A DNA stretch of 32,182 nt from DATGLE01 sp035294325 (GCA_035294325.1 DATGLE010000265.1:1-32182), one strand, 5' to 3'. Shown: positions 1-9,916, numbered from the stretch's first letter. Numbers and translations are program-made. The notes: generated by a model from the letters alone, not told the origin.

Positions 1-478
1 GTTGCCCGCCAGCCCTGCTTCCTTCCCGGACGAGCCACCGAAGGTGGCGAGGAGTGCAAAAAAGCGACAGGCACCCAACCTGCTGAAAGCCTTGCTTTTC
101 GTAAGTAGTCGTGATATACTTCCGTTAATCAGTTCATGGAGGTTCTATGAGGTACTTAGCCACATCGGGTCATGTGGCGTTTCCCGTGCAGTGTGCGTGA
201 AGGCAGCCGGTAATTTTTCATCCCCGGCTCCTGTACACTTTATGCTGTGGAAAGATCGTCTCTTTCTGCCCTTCCTTTCTCTCCATTGCGGCTTCATTTT
301 GCTTAAGAGCGCCACATTCCCCCCTCACCTTACGCATTTTTGCTGATTTTTGACTGACGGATACTCAGTATTCCTATCCTCTCTATCGGCGTTCGCGCGG
401 CGGAGCCGCGCATCCATCCCGGCGAGCGCCTGTGTGGGGAATCAGATTATCATCGAAGAAGGGAAGCATACGCTCTCC
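1..478. other. Intergenic region without a convincing gene
   Basis: The open frames here have no family resemblance, no clear ribosome binding site and an erratic composition, so I call no gene. The stretch holds a short dispersed hairpin repeat (32-52) and a GC-rich hairpin at 395-411 with arms GCGCGGC/GCCGCGC and loop gga. The open frame of the downstream MFS gene extends back to 350, but that extension (43 residues) reads through this hairpin and looks non-coding. Confidence 0.5.
32..52. repeat. Dispersed hairpin repeat, copy 1
   Basis: A 21-bp stretch containing the stem GCCACC-gaa-GGTGGC is identical to 9713-9733. Both copies are followed by an A-rich run (caaaaaag or ccaaaaag), so the conserved unit is somewhat longer than the exact match. 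Both lie in intergenic DNA. It is probably an extragenic palindromic element; its function is unknown. Confidence 0.6.
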
Positions 479-1696
479 ATGAACATTTTCATCTCTCTCA
501 AGCATCGCTCGTTTGCTTTTCTATGGAGCGGGCAAACCGTCTCCCGGCTTGGAGATAACTTTTATACCGTAGCGCTGGCCCTCTGGGTGCTGGAAAAAAC
601 GGGATCCGCCGCCGCTATGGGCCTGGTCCTGATATGCACGACGGTGCCACAGGTCGCCCTATCACTGCCCGGCGGCGTCCTGGTGGACCGCTTCTCGCGC
701 CTCTCTTTAATGCTGGCTTCAGACCTGCTGCGCGCTCTGATGGCCGGCCTGATCGCCTTTCTGGCGGCAAGCAACCGGCTGGAAGTATGGCATGTGCTCG
801 TGGCGAGCGCGATCTTTGGCGCAGTGGACGCCGTTTTCTATCCCGCCTACACAGCGGTTGTACCCGACGTGGTTCCCGCCGACGCACTGCCGAGCGCGAA
901 CTCGCTGAGAAGCATCAGCCTTCAGCTTGCCGGCATCGTCGGCCCGGCCGCCGCCGGGTGGGTTGTCGCGCGGGGTGGCACGCCGCTCGCCTTTGCTCTC
1001 AATAGCGTCTCCTTTGGCATCTCCGCTCTGTGCCTGCTCGCGGTCCCACGCATCAGTGTGACATCGCGCGCGGTTGAGGAAAAATCGCCCTCGAATGCGC
1101 TCCAGGATCTCATACAGGGAATGCGAACGGTCTTCCAATCGCCGTGGTTGTGGATCACCATTGCCATCGCGGGGATCAGCAATATCACCTTGAGCGGGCC
1201 TTTCGAGGCTGCCCTTCCATTGCTGGTCAAAGAGCGTTTCGGCACAGCAGCCCAGAGCTACGGGCTGCTGCTATCATTTGCGGCGGTGGGTTCGGTGCTC
1301 GCGGCCCTCTGGACCGGCTGGCAGAAGCGACTGCGCCGGCGCGCCTACCTCGTCTATGGCCCCTGGCTGGCGGCAAGTTTGATGCTTTTTGCGATGGGCC
1401 TGCCGCTTCCTTTTGCCGTGATGAGCCTCGCGATCTGCGTATGGGGTGCGGGCATTGAGCTGCTGGGGCTGGCCTGGACGAATAGTTTGCAGGAACTCGT
1501 TCCGCCTGATCGCCTGGGGCGTGTGGCGAGCATCGATGCGCTCGGCTCATACGTGCTCCTGCCCGTTGGATATGGGCTGGCCGGCATTGCCGCCGATCAC
1601 TGGGGGGCCGCCCTCGTTTTCGTTGCTGGCGGCCTGCTCAGCGCGGCTATGATTGCCTGCGGGCTGCTCCATCCTGCTGTACGAGCCGTGGATTAG
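479..1696 (+). CDS. MFS transporter, MFS_3/EntS-like exporter
   Basis: A 405-residue major facilitator of the MFS_3 type, related to enterobactin-exporter-like and macrolide-efflux-like proteins. The N-terminus (FAFLWSGQTVSRLGDNFY) is the family hallmark, followed by about twelve hydrophobic segments and the loop GGVLVDRFSR between helices 2 and 3, the usual MFS A-like motif. The expected role is proton-driven export of a small molecule at the cytoplasmic membrane; the substrate cannot be read from sequence. The frame is open back to 350, but I chose the ATG at 479 because the first 43 residues of the longer version are not MFS-like, and a purine-rich stretch (GAAGAAGGGAAG) precedes it. It stands alone, with a hairpin terminator candidate 45 bp downstream. 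Confidence 0.88.
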   Translation: MNIFISLKHRSFAFLWSGQTVSRLGDNFYTVALALWVLEKTGSAAAMGLVLICTTVPQVALSLPGGVLVDRFSRLSLMLASDLLRALMAGLIAFLAASNRLEVWHVLVASAIFGAVDAVFYPAYTAVVPDVVPADALPSANSLRSISLQLAGIVGPAAAGWVVARGGTPLAFALNSVSFGISALCLLAVPRISVTSRAVEEKSPSNALQDLIQGMRTVFQSPWLWITIAIAGISNITLSGPFEAALPLLVKERFGTAAQSYGLLLSFAAVGSVLAALWTGWQKRLRRRAYLVYGPWLAASLMLFAMGLPLPFAVMSLAICVWGAGIELLGLAWTNSLQELVPPDRLGRVASIDALGSYVLLPVGYGLAGIAADHWGAALVFVAGGLLSAAMIACGLLHPAVRAVD

Positions 1697-1741
1697 CCGA
1701 GGGGCAATCTCGCTCATACTCATAAAGCATTCATTTTACGC

Positions 1742-1766
1742 ACCACAGCTCTCTAAGAGCTGTGGT
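1742..1766 (+). terminator. Hairpin downstream of the MFS gene
   Basis: Perfect 11-bp stem (ACCACAGCTCT / AGAGCTGTGGT) with a 3-nt loop, starting 45 bp after the MFS stop codon. The following sequence (catctttctg) has only a weak T run, so intrinsic termination is plausible rather than certain. Confidence 0.5.
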
Positions 1767-1955
1767 CATCTTTCTGAGGATGTATCTCTGAGAAAACGAG
1801 GCTTTCATCACAAAATAATCAATCAAATCCGGTGGAGTGAGGGTCAAAGGGGTCCAGGGGCACTCTCCTGGCGGGAGTCGGGCTATCCCCACTGTATCAC
1901 CCCCTTCGACGCATTTGATAGAGCAAAGAGATCGACAGGATTAGATCAAACGTAT

Positions 1956-1985
1956 TTTACCATCATATGCAGATTGAGGTATAAT
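1956..1985 (+). promoter_or_regulatory. Candidate sigma-70-type promoter of the GAF-kinase operon
   Basis: A perfect -10 hexamer TATAAT at 1980-1985 is preceded at 18 bp by TTTACC (1956-1961, 4 of 6 to consensus). It lies 85 bp before the kinase start codon in an AT-rich stretch. The rest of the gap 1767-2069 shows no other gene or structure I can support. Confidence 0.5.
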
Positions 1986-2069
1986 CATTTTAATCTCTCT
2001 ATGCCTGTAACGTCTATAGTAGTAAACGCAACCTTTTCCTGATCGTACAAAAATATGCCGAGGAGTTAG

Positions 2070-5000
2070 ATGCGCAGAACAAAACCTCGATCATTGCACA
2101 GGATAAGTGAATTACTGAATATACTGGAGCAAACAACAGGCGAACCGGGTGATCTAACGGGCACGCTGCGGCATATCGTTCTGACGGCACAAAAGTTTTT
2201 TAACGCGGATGCATGCGCCATCTATGCTATTAACCCTATTACCGGTCGCTTTGTCGAAACATTGACTGTCGTGGACGATGCGATAAAGAGCGAACCCCTT
2301 TTCAGGCAGCCTGGGGAGGTTACACAGCAAGTTCTCCAGGATGGGATGCTGGTCGTAGAAATCTTAGAAGAAGGATCTGCCTATCAACGCCCATTCGCCG
2401 GGGTGAAAGGCATACAATCCCTTGCTGGTCTGGCATTGTATATGAAGCACAGGCAGAAAGCACTGGGCGTGCTCTATTTAGGTTTCAAGGATGCCAGGCA
2501 CTTTAGCCTTGACGATCATGATCTGTTCCGCCTCTTCGCCGATCAGATTTCATATATTCTTCAGGAAACCTGGCTGGTCCGACGTTACCGTGAGGTGGCC
2601 CGTATCGGACATGAGATCAACCAGGAGCTGGCAACCATCGAGGTGCTCTTTCAGAAGCTTACACAACACCTCCCCGGCATTCTTGACATCAGTTACACCC
2701 TGCTGCTGGCCGTCTACATGTCGCCAACGAACACGTTTGATCTCTATATGTTTGAAGAAGGGGAGTCGCGGCTCCTGAAAGACAGGTTGCCAGGAGGCGC
2801 TATACAATATAGCGTGGAGAAGCAGCAAACGTTTTTTAGTTGTCGCATGAGCAAGGAGCAGTTGCCTTTTCAACGTGTCTTTCTTCCAGGGAGCGGGGAG
2901 AGAGAATCTGAGATCTTTGTGCCGCTGACATTGCGCGGGGTCTCTTTGGGAGCGCTCTCCATCCAGCATCCCGATGCGGATGCGTATAACAAAGAAGACC
3001 GTTCCATCCTGGAGTTGTTAGGCAATCATATCGCTCTGGCGCTCTACGATATGCGTCTCTACGATAGTCTCCTGCGCCTGAATGAGGCCGGCCAGTTCCT
3101 GACGCAGCAACTCGACTCGGAACAGGTCTTGCAGGCGACGGTAGACAAGATCTGGCAGGCAACCGAAGCCGATAGCGTGATCCTCTATCCATATGATCCA
3201 GCATTGCAACGTTTTGTGCTTCCTCCCCGCGTCGCCGGGAAACTGGTGGACCCGACGCCACTGGATGCGTTGTTTCTCCGACCCGAGGATATCGTGGTGC
3301 GAGCGTTGAACCATGCAGAGCCAATCTATGCCAGACAGGGCGCCGCTATTTATGCTCTGCTGCGCAATGGTCTCAAGTCTGTGCAGCAGGATAATTTTCA
3401 GCAGCGAGAAAAGGTCGCATCGGCGGCGATCATGCCCCTGCGCGTCGGCGAAGTCTCCGTTGGCGTCCTGTTTGTGAACTTCCGCCAGGAGCAGCGCTTT
3501 GCCACGCCACAGAAGTTGCTCATTGAAGGGTTGGCGCACTATGCCGCCATCGCGATTAAAAATGCTCAGGTCTTTGGCGCATTGAGCCGGCGGCGCGTGC
3601 GTGAGCTGGAAATCTTGCAGAATATTGATCGAGAACTGAGCCGTCCCCTGGATCTTGAAAATGTTCTTGATACTATTCTCAAGCTGGGCTATGCGCATGT
3701 GCCAGCGGAAGAGGCATCGATTCTGCTCTACGATGCCCAGAGCAAGGCTTTAAAGACGATGGCGGCTATCGGCCGTCATGCCGAGATCAGTCGGACGCAG
3801 ATAATCTATTTGCATGAAACGAAAGCTATCACGCGCTGGGTAGTGGAGAATAGAAAACCTGCATGTGTGAAAAATATCCATCGGGATGTACAATGGCGGG
3901 AACTCCATTTTCCGGTAGCCCCTGATATTCTTTCGGAACTGGATGTGCCGATGCTCGATGGAGAAGAGGTTGTGGGGGTACTCAATTTTGAAAGCACGAA
4001 CGAGGCGGCATTCGGAGTGGAAGAAGAATTGTTCCTGTTCACCCTGGCCGGACAGGCCGTGCTGGCGATCAAGAAAGCGCAGGCTTATGAGCGCGAAAAG
4101 TATCTTGCCGAAGAATCACGGGTGCTCAAGGAAGAAGCCCAGGTACTGAATGAGATCAGTAAAGAGATTATCAGTCAGCTCGATCTCGCGTATGTCTTTA
4201 ATCTGATCCTGGAGAAAGCATTGGATTTGACGCATGCTTTTAAAGGGAGCTTGATGCTCTATGATGCAAACAGGAACGATCTGTGGATGGCTGCGGAGCG
4301 CGGGGTGGCTGCGGATAAGAAGCGCATGCGCCAGCAGATGGACGAGGGGATCGTGGGCTATGCAGCGGCGCACAGACAGGTGTGCAGGGTAGATGATGTC
4401 TCACAATCGCCGTGGAAAGAGCGCTATATAGAAATTTCTCCTGATGTATGCTCTGAACTAGCTGTGCCTATGCTCGCAGGAGACAGGCTCTATGGAGTGC
4501 TGAACGTCGAAAGTCCTCTCCCTCACAATTTTAGTGAGAGCAGTGAGCGCTTATTACGTGGATTAGCCGATCTGGCTGTTATTGCTTTGCAGAATGCGGA
4601 AGCGTATGAGCGAGAGAAGCACGCTGCCGCAGAAAATCGGATTCTCAATGAGATCAGCCAGGAGATCGCTACCCGGACCGATTCAACCTCCATCTTTCAA
4701 CTCATTCTTAAGAAGGCGCTGGAATCCACTGGAACGGATATTGGCTCGTTACATCTCTATGATCCTGTCCTGGGCGATTTGCGTATGGCTGCCGAATCTG
4801 GCGTCGTTGAAGAGAAAAGAGGCCACCGTCAAAAACCGGGTGAGGGAATCGTGGGCTATGCGGCGGAACGCAAACAGTTGTGCAGGGTAGAAGATATCTC
4901 GCGATCACCCTGGAAGGAGCGCTATATAGAATTTTCTCCCGGCGTACATTCTGAGGTGGCTATCCCTATGCTTGAAGGGAATGAAATACGCGGAGTGCTG

Positions 5001-6299
5001 AATGTCGAAAGCGCGGAGGTCAATCACTTCGATGAGGAAGATGTACGGCTACTCAAGTGCCTGGCTGATCTGGCTGTTGTGGCATTGCAGAGCACTGAAC
5101 GGTATGAGAAGGCTGGCCGGGAGGCGCAACATTTTCAGATGCTCTATCAAGGCGGACAGGAACTTGCCAGGATTACCTACTGGGAAGAGAATGAGGAAGT
5201 CTATGATATTATTCAGCGCATTGCTGAGGAGCATAGTCCCTGCCAGATAGTCATCTGGCTCTATGGGGACAACACCCAGGAGCTAGCAATAGCACGCACG
5301 TCCTATCCGCAAAGTGCTTTGCCTTTCATGCGGATAAAATTGGATGAAGATCTCAATGGACTGGTGGCGCAGGAGAGGCAGTGCAAGATGATCATCGATA
5401 CGCGGAATCTGCCGGAGGGGGTAGTGCTGAAATGGTTGCGACCCGCAACTCGCTCATTGCTGATCGTTCCTATCCAGTTCAAGGATCGCTATTATGGAAA
5501 CATCGAGCTTGGTCATAGCGAAGCAGGGTATTTTCGTGGCAGCGAGATCAGTTTCTTTGAAGGGTTGGCAGATCAATTAGCCAGCACAATCTATCGACTG
5601 GAAAAGGCCAGAGAGCGTCAGGAATTGGAACTGATCAGCTCGCTAGGTGAGTCTGCCTTTGAGCTAACACACCGCCTGGCTAACGATCTGGGATTAGTAG
5701 AGTTTTATGCAGCAGATATTCAATGGCAACTGAGAGAATCAGGTGTGAAGAATGAGCTTATCATTGAAAAGCTGGGCGATATTGTACGGTCTGTGAAAAA
5801 GGTGCTGTCTCTCAGTGATGTATTAAAGCGCGAAGTAGCGCAAGACTCGGATCAGGAACGTGTCCTGGTCTTTCCGCGAGTGCTGCTCGAAGATGCGGCC
5901 AGGGCTATGCCATTGCCATCCAATATCAGTATAGGCGTGGAGATTGATGAAGGCGTGGGGCCTGTACAGGTCGTTCGTAGCCAGATTGCTGATATACTGC
6001 GCAATCTCATCTCCAATGCTATTGATGCCATGCCTGCCGGTGGGAAAATCATGCTGCAAGCGCATAATCTGGGGCGCTCTGTAGCAATGGAGGTTATAGA
6101 TACAGGAGTTGGTATTCCTCAAAAACAACTGGCGAAGATCTTCGATTTATCGCATTCAACGAAGGGGAGTTCTGGCTTCGGCCTGTGGAGCGCCCTCCGT
6201 AAAGCCAGGCTTAATCGGGGAGAACTGAGGGTGGAGAGCCAGCCAGGGCACACGACATTTACGCTGCTCTTGCCCAGAACCGACGGAGGAACAGTCTAG
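2070..6299 (+). CDS. Soluble sensor histidine kinase with seven GAF domains
   Basis: A 1409-residue protein with no membrane segment, so a cytoplasmic sensor. I see seven consecutive GAF-like units, roughly at residues 20-165, 175-325, 330-500, 510-675, 690-855, 857-1020 and 1022-1185, each ending in a GVL/GN-(N/E)-type strand and an LADLAVIAL-like helix. Units 5 and 6 are close duplicates (both contain GIVGYAA and SPWKERYIE). A helical segment at about 1190-1260 has a candidate phospho-acceptor His1201 (ELTHRLANDLG). The HATPase_c domain has an N box near 1310 (LRNLISNAIDAM), a G1 box near 1343 (DTGVGIP) and a G2 box near 1370 (SGFGLW). AGGAG lies 4 nt before the ATG. It heads an operon with two response regulators, its likely phosphotransfer partners. 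The ligands of the GAF domains are unknown. Confidence 0.93.
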   Translation: MRRTKPRSLHRISELLNILEQTTGEPGDLTGTLRHIVLTAQKFFNADACAIYAINPITGRFVETLTVVDDAIKSEPLFRQPGEVTQQVLQDGMLVVEILEEGSAYQRPFAGVKGIQSLAGLALYMKHRQKALGVLYLGFKDARHFSLDDHDLFRLFADQISYILQETWLVRRYREVARIGHEINQELATIEVLFQKLTQHLPGILDISYTLLLAVYMSPTNTFDLYMFEEGESRLLKDRLPGGAIQYSVEKQQTFFSCRMSKEQLPFQRVFLPGSGERESEIFVPLTLRGVSLGALSIQHPDADAYNKEDRSILELLGNHIALALYDMRLYDSLLRLNEAGQFLTQQLDSEQVLQATVDKIWQATEADSVILYPYDPALQRFVLPPRVAGKLVDPTPLDALFLRPEDIVVRALNHAEPIYARQGAAIYALLRNGLKSVQQDNFQQREKVASAAIMPLRVGEVSVGVLFVNFRQEQRFATPQKLLIEGLAHYAAIAIKNAQVFGALSRRRVRELEILQNIDRELSRPLDLENVLDTILKLGYAHVPAEEASILLYDAQSKALKTMAAIGRHAEISRTQIIYLHETKAITRWVVENRKPACVKNIHRDVQWRELHFPVAPDILSELDVPMLDGEEVVGVLNFESTNEAAFGVEEELFLFTLAGQAVLAIKKAQAYEREKYLAEESRVLKEEAQVLNEISKEIISQLDLAYVFNLILEKALDLTHAFKGSLMLYDANRNDLWMAAERGVAADKKRMRQQMDEGIVGYAAAHRQVCRVDDVSQSPWKERYIEISPDVCSELAVPMLAGDRLYGVLNVESPLPHNFSESSERLLRGLADLAVIALQNAEAYEREKHAAAENRILNEISQEIATRTDSTSIFQLILKKALESTGTDIGSLHLYDPVLGDLRMAAESGVVEEKRGHRQKPGEGIVGYAAERKQLCRVEDISRSPWKERYIEFSPGVHSEVAIPMLEGNEIRGVLNVESAEVNHFDEEDVRLLKCLADLAVVALQSTERYEKAGREAQHFQMLYQGGQELARITYWEENEEVYDIIQRIAEEHSPCQIVIWLYGDNTQELAIARTSYPQSALPFMRIKLDEDLNGLVAQERQCKMIIDTRNLPEGVVLKWLRPATRSLLIVPIQFKDRYYGNIELGHSEAGYFRGSEISFFEGLADQLASTIYRLEKARERQELELISSLGESAFELTHRLANDLGLVEFYAADIQWQLRESGVKNELIIEKLGDIVRSVKKVLSLSDVLKREVAQDSDQERVLVFPRVLLEDAARAMPLPSNISIGVEIDEGVGPVQVVRSQIADILRNLISNAIDAMPAGGKIMLQAHNLGRSVAMEVIDTGVGIPQKQLAKIFDLSHSTKGSSGFGLWSALRKARLNRGELRVESQPGHTTFTLLLPRTDGGTV

Positions 6300-6354
6300 A
6301 GCAGCCGAACTGCGCGGCTGTGAAAGGCTCTAGCATGGAAGGAAAAGGTGTACA

Positions 6355-7968
6355 GTGAACAGAAAAGGGCGAGTGCTGGTCGTAGATGATCTGGAAACGT
6401 GGCGCAAAGAATTGACCCTCACATTGCAACGCGAGGGATACCATACAGATTCTGCATCTACGACTGCGGAAGTTCAGGAGCGTCTGAACGAGACGTTCTA
6501 CCATCTGTTAATACTCGATATCCGCCTGGAAGACTCTGATTCCAGCAATACCGAGGGTATAGAACTGCTTCGTGAACTGGGCGAACGCGGTCTGGGCGAG
6601 GCAACCGCCGTGATAATCCTCTCCGCCTATGGGACACAGGAACAGATGCGCCTGGCCTTTAAAGACTACAAAGTAGCCGACTTTCTCTCCAAAAACAATT
6701 TCTCAAGGTCGCTCTTTTTACAGAGCGTGCGGCAGGTATTCCTGGATCTCCATATCAACCTGTCGCTCGTTATTCAGTGGCAGCAGGTAAAGCGGCCAGA
6801 AGAGGTTGTAGTCAATCTGGAAATTGAAGGGGTTCGCCTGAAACGCAATCCCGCTTTACAAAGTCGGATCGCAGCCGACCTGGATGATCTGCTTTGCCGC
6901 CTGTTTTATCCGGCATCCAGTATCCTGGTACAGCCATTGGCGATGGGACAGAGCGCCACAGGCGTGCTATGGGTGGAACCGTTTTATGATAGCGGAGGGG
7001 CTAACGCCGTTGTTGTCAAGTTCGGTGATTTTCACAAAATACAGGAAGAAGAGATCAATTTCAAACAATACGTTCAGCCATTCGTCGGCGGCGGACGTAA
7101 TACAGCGGTCTTTGGGCGTGCGCGCACTGCGCGACTTGGAGGCATTATTTACTCGCTGCTAGGGACTGCCAATGACCATCTGGAGGATTTTGGTAGTTAC
7201 TACCGGCATTCCTCGGTCAACGAGATCGCGGGCGTGCTGGATCACCTGTTCTTGCATACGTGCCGAGCCTGGTATGCGAATGCTGGTCATCTACGGCCCC
7301 TTGATCTCACCAGAGACTATCAGCAGATGTTTGGTTTTACAACAAAGAAGCTTGAACGTGCGCTGCTGGAGCTACAGAAGTATGTGCAGGGAGGACAAAA
7401 GCTGGTCTTCAAATCTCTTAAGAGTGACCGCCTCTTTACTAACCCTCTGCTTGCACTGGAAGGGCCGCCACTGATACGCTCCACCTATACCTGCATCACA
7501 CATGGCGATCTTAATCAACATAACCTGCTTGTAGATTCAAGTGGACATACCTGGCTGATCGATTTTCAGGGGACCGGTCAGGGCCATATATTACGTGATC
7601 TCGCTCAGCTTGACTCCGAGATTCGCTTCTTTTTATTGGCGCCGGGCGAAGCTACCCTGGAGGAGCGTCTCTGCATGGAAGAGGTGCTATGCAGTCCTGA
7701 TCGCTTCAGCCAGGTAGCCTACCTGGAGTCTACTTTGCCAACGCAAAACCCGTCGCTAGCAAAGGCTTACGCTACTGTAGTGCATTTGCGAACTCTGGCT
7801 TGCAAACTGGTATCACAGAATCCAGGCGACGATATCAGTGAATACTACATTGCGCTGTTCTACAACGCTGTCAATACGCTGCGTTTCTACGGGCTTTCCT
7901 CGATGCAGCGCGAACATGCCCTGCTCTGTGCCAGCCTGCTTGCCGATCGCCTGGAATTAAGAAGGTAA
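6355..7968 (+). CDS. Response regulator with C-terminal APH-like kinase domain (paralogue 1)
   Basis: A 537-residue two-domain protein. Residues 5-125 form a CheY-like receiver: acidic pair D11/D12, phospho-acceptor D55 (ILDIRLED), the ILSAYG strand and a conserved Lys in the final FLSKN. The C-terminal part (about 170-530) has an aminoglycoside/choline-phosphotransferase-like kinase fold: K222 in VVVKFGD, an acidic helix after it (EEEINF), the catalytic loop HGDLNQHN starting at H383, and metal-binding IDF shortly after. All key kinase residues are present, so catalysis is plausible; substrate unknown. The kinase-like half may belong to the ternary-complex-associated (TCAD) domains described in conflict systems, but I am not certain. 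Start GTG with AAGGAAAAGG upstream. It follows the GAF kinase by 55 bp and precedes a close paralogue by 14 bp. Confidence 0.88.
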   Translation: MNRKGRVLVVDDLETWRKELTLTLQREGYHTDSASTTAEVQERLNETFYHLLILDIRLEDSDSSNTEGIELLRELGERGLGEATAVIILSAYGTQEQMRLAFKDYKVADFLSKNNFSRSLFLQSVRQVFLDLHINLSLVIQWQQVKRPEEVVVNLEIEGVRLKRNPALQSRIAADLDDLLCRLFYPASSILVQPLAMGQSATGVLWVEPFYDSGGANAVVVKFGDFHKIQEEEINFKQYVQPFVGGGRNTAVFGRARTARLGGIIYSLLGTANDHLEDFGSYYRHSSVNEIAGVLDHLFLHTCRAWYANAGHLRPLDLTRDYQQMFGFTTKKLERALLELQKYVQGGQKLVFKSLKSDRLFTNPLLALEGPPLIRSTYTCITHGDLNQHNLLVDSSGHTWLIDFQGTGQGHILRDLAQLDSEIRFFLLAPGEATLEERLCMEEVLCSPDRFSQVAYLESTLPTQNPSLAKAYATVVHLRTLACKLVSQNPGDDISEYYIALFYNAVNTLRFYGLSSMQREHALLCASLLADRLELRR

Positions 7969-7982
7969 AGAGACGATAGCCT

Positions 7983-9599
7983 ATGAGTAAACAGGGCCGT
8001 ATCCTGATTGTCGATGATCAGAAAAATTGGCGTGAGGAATTAGCCGAAACCTTGCGAAGAAACGGCTTTAGTGCAGAGCCTGTGGGGAATACTGCTGATG
8101 CCTTGAAACATCTGAGTACTGCTATCTATCATATTGTCATCCTCGATATCCATTTTGAGAATGACGATCCAACCAATACCGAGGGCATCACCCTGTTACG
8201 AGAACTGAGCGGCCTTGGTCTGAACGAAGCAACCAGGGTAATTATGCTCACAGGCTACGGCACCCTGGAACAGGCGCGCGAGGCGTTTAAAGATTATGAT
8301 GTGGCAGATTTCGTCTCCAAAACAGACGCAGGAACCACCTTGCTGAAGAGCGTGCAGCAGATATTCGATCAAAAGCTAAAAATTAATCTGGGGCTTGGTA
8401 TCAGGTGGCAGACGAAAAAGGAGATTGAGCAAATTGTCGGCAATCTGAAAATAAACGGGAAGCGCTTCGCAACTAATGCCACTTTACGCAGGCAGGTCAT
8501 GGAGGAACTGGAGGATTTGCTCTGCCGACTCTTCTACGAAGCTGAAATGGTTCTGGTACGACCTCTAACGCAGGGATGGAGCGGCTCGGGAGTGCTTCTG
8601 GTACAGCCTTACTTTAAAGATAGCGGGAGAGGAGAAGATGTGATCGTCAAATTTGGTGATATGAATAAGATCAAGGGAGAGCATTATAACTTTCAACGAT
8701 ATGTAAAAAACTTGCTGAGTGGGGCAAGATGTACAACCGTTAATGACGTGCGCTACACAGCGCATCTTGGAGGCATCGTCTACTCTCTCCTGGGTGCTGG
8801 CAAGGATCAATTAGTAGACTTTGCTCAATTCTACCAGAACACGGATGATATAGCCAGAATTATTGATGTACTGGACCGCCTGTTTGAAGATACCTGTGCG
8901 AACTGGTATATAAACCGTTCACGTATACAGCCGCTCGCTCTGGTAACAGAGTATCAGCGGTTTTTTAACTACTCTCGAAAAAAGCTTGAACGTATCCTTA
9001 CTAAACACCTTCCTTCTATATATCTACAGGAGAAATTAGAATTCGCATCTCTGAATAGCAATCGCAAATTTACCAACCCATTGCTTACCAGAACTGATCC
9101 ATCTTTTACGTGCTACACCTATACCTGTATTATGCATGGGGACCTTAACCAGCATAATCTCTTTGTTGATCAAGCCGGCTTCACCTGGCTAATCGATTTT
9201 CAGGCGACGGAACCCGGCCACATTCTGCGCGATCTGGCTATGCTGGACTCGGTGATACGCTTTCAATTGCTCACGGCACAGGAGGCCACGCTGGAGGAGC
9301 GCTTGCGGATGGAGGAGGTTCTATGTTCGGCCAGCCACTTCGGCCAGTTACAGCAGATGACGAGCGAATTTGCGGTGGGTAATCGGGCGCTTGAAAAGGC
9401 ATTTGCCTCTGTGATCCATCTGCGCACTCTGGCAGCTAAGAAAGTGATGCAGGGCAGAAATGATGATCTGAACGAATATTATATTGCCCTGTTCTATAAT
9501 GCCCTGAACACGCTGAAATTTCCCACGCTGGAAACGGTGCAGCACGAGCATGCCTTACTCTGTGCCAGTTTACTGGCTGATAGGCCAGGTCTGTGTTAG
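7983..9599 (+). CDS. Response regulator with C-terminal APH-like kinase domain (paralogue 2)
   Basis: A 538-residue paralogue of the preceding gene, alignable end to end, hence a tandem duplication. The receiver has IVDDQ near the N-terminus, phospho-acceptor D55 (ILDIHFEN), MLTGYG and FVSKTD. The kinase-like half has K223 (VIVKFGD), HGDLNQHN starting at H385, and IDFQ. Both copies keep every expected catalytic residue, which argues that both are functional and may have diverged in partner or substrate. The ATG lies 14 bp after the stop of copy 1 and is preceded by GGTAAAGAGA, consistent with one transcript from the kinase gene. The expected role is output of the GAF histidine kinase through phosphorylation-gated phosphotransferase activity (inference). 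Confidence 0.88.
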   Translation: MSKQGRILIVDDQKNWREELAETLRRNGFSAEPVGNTADALKHLSTAIYHIVILDIHFENDDPTNTEGITLLRELSGLGLNEATRVIMLTGYGTLEQAREAFKDYDVADFVSKTDAGTTLLKSVQQIFDQKLKINLGLGIRWQTKKEIEQIVGNLKINGKRFATNATLRRQVMEELEDLLCRLFYEAEMVLVRPLTQGWSGSGVLLVQPYFKDSGRGEDVIVKFGDMNKIKGEHYNFQRYVKNLLSGARCTTVNDVRYTAHLGGIVYSLLGAGKDQLVDFAQFYQNTDDIARIIDVLDRLFEDTCANWYINRSRIQPLALVTEYQRFFNYSRKKLERILTKHLPSIYLQEKLEFASLNSNRKFTNPLLTRTDPSFTCYTYTCIMHGDLNQHNLFVDQAGFTWLIDFQATEPGHILRDLAMLDSVIRFQLLTAQEATLEERLRMEEVLCSASHFGQLQQMTSEFAVGNRALEKAFASVIHLRTLAAKKVMQGRNDDLNEYYIALFYNALNTLKFPTLETVQHEHALLCASLLADRPGLC

Positions 9600-9712
9600 A
9601 GAAAGCGCAGGTAATACCGATGACTGAGTGTCAGAAGCCGATTCGGGATATCCTGGCACACAGCCTCTTAACCGTTGCCGGCGTCTGAACCAATAACCTG
9701 ATAGGCCGGGGT

Positions 9713-9733
9713 GAGCCACCGAAGGTGGCGAGG
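9713..9733. repeat. Dispersed hairpin repeat, copy 2
   Basis: Identical over 21 bp to 32-52, with stem GCCACC-gaa-GGTGGC and a following A-rich run. It may also serve as a weak terminator for the upstream operon, though no T tract follows. Confidence 0.6.
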
Positions 9734-9774
9734 TGGACCAAAAAGTAACGCCCTGCTTTGCAGCTTGCTTCTTA

Positions 9775-9803
9775 TTGACTGATCTTCGCGGACGAGTTAT
9801 GCT
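9775..9803 (+). promoter_or_regulatory. Candidate promoter of the HTH-GAF gene
   Basis: TTGACT (9775-9780, 5 of 6 to the -35 consensus), a 17-bp spacer and TATGCT (9798-9803, 4 of 6 to the -10 consensus), about 115 bp before the start codon. Confidence 0.45.
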
Positions 9804-9916
9804 TTACACAAGTCACGATTTCCGCGCGGTTGCACTACCGGGATACACGAAGACGCACAGCGATCAGCGATACCTCTCGTCATTATTTTTATTTACATTG
9901 ACGTAAGTTGGTAACT

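Larger units (their letters stand above)
9600..9916. other. Intergenic region between signalling operon and HTH-GAF gene
   Basis: 317 bp with no gene. It holds the second copy of the dispersed hairpin repeat (9713-9733) and a promoter candidate (9775-9803). I see no convincing terminator immediately after the operon other than the short repeat hairpin. Confidence 0.5.

Noticed and set aside
2..346. 114-codon open frame at the left edge
   Set aside because: No recognisable domain, no ribosome binding site, and it reads through a dispersed hairpin repeat.
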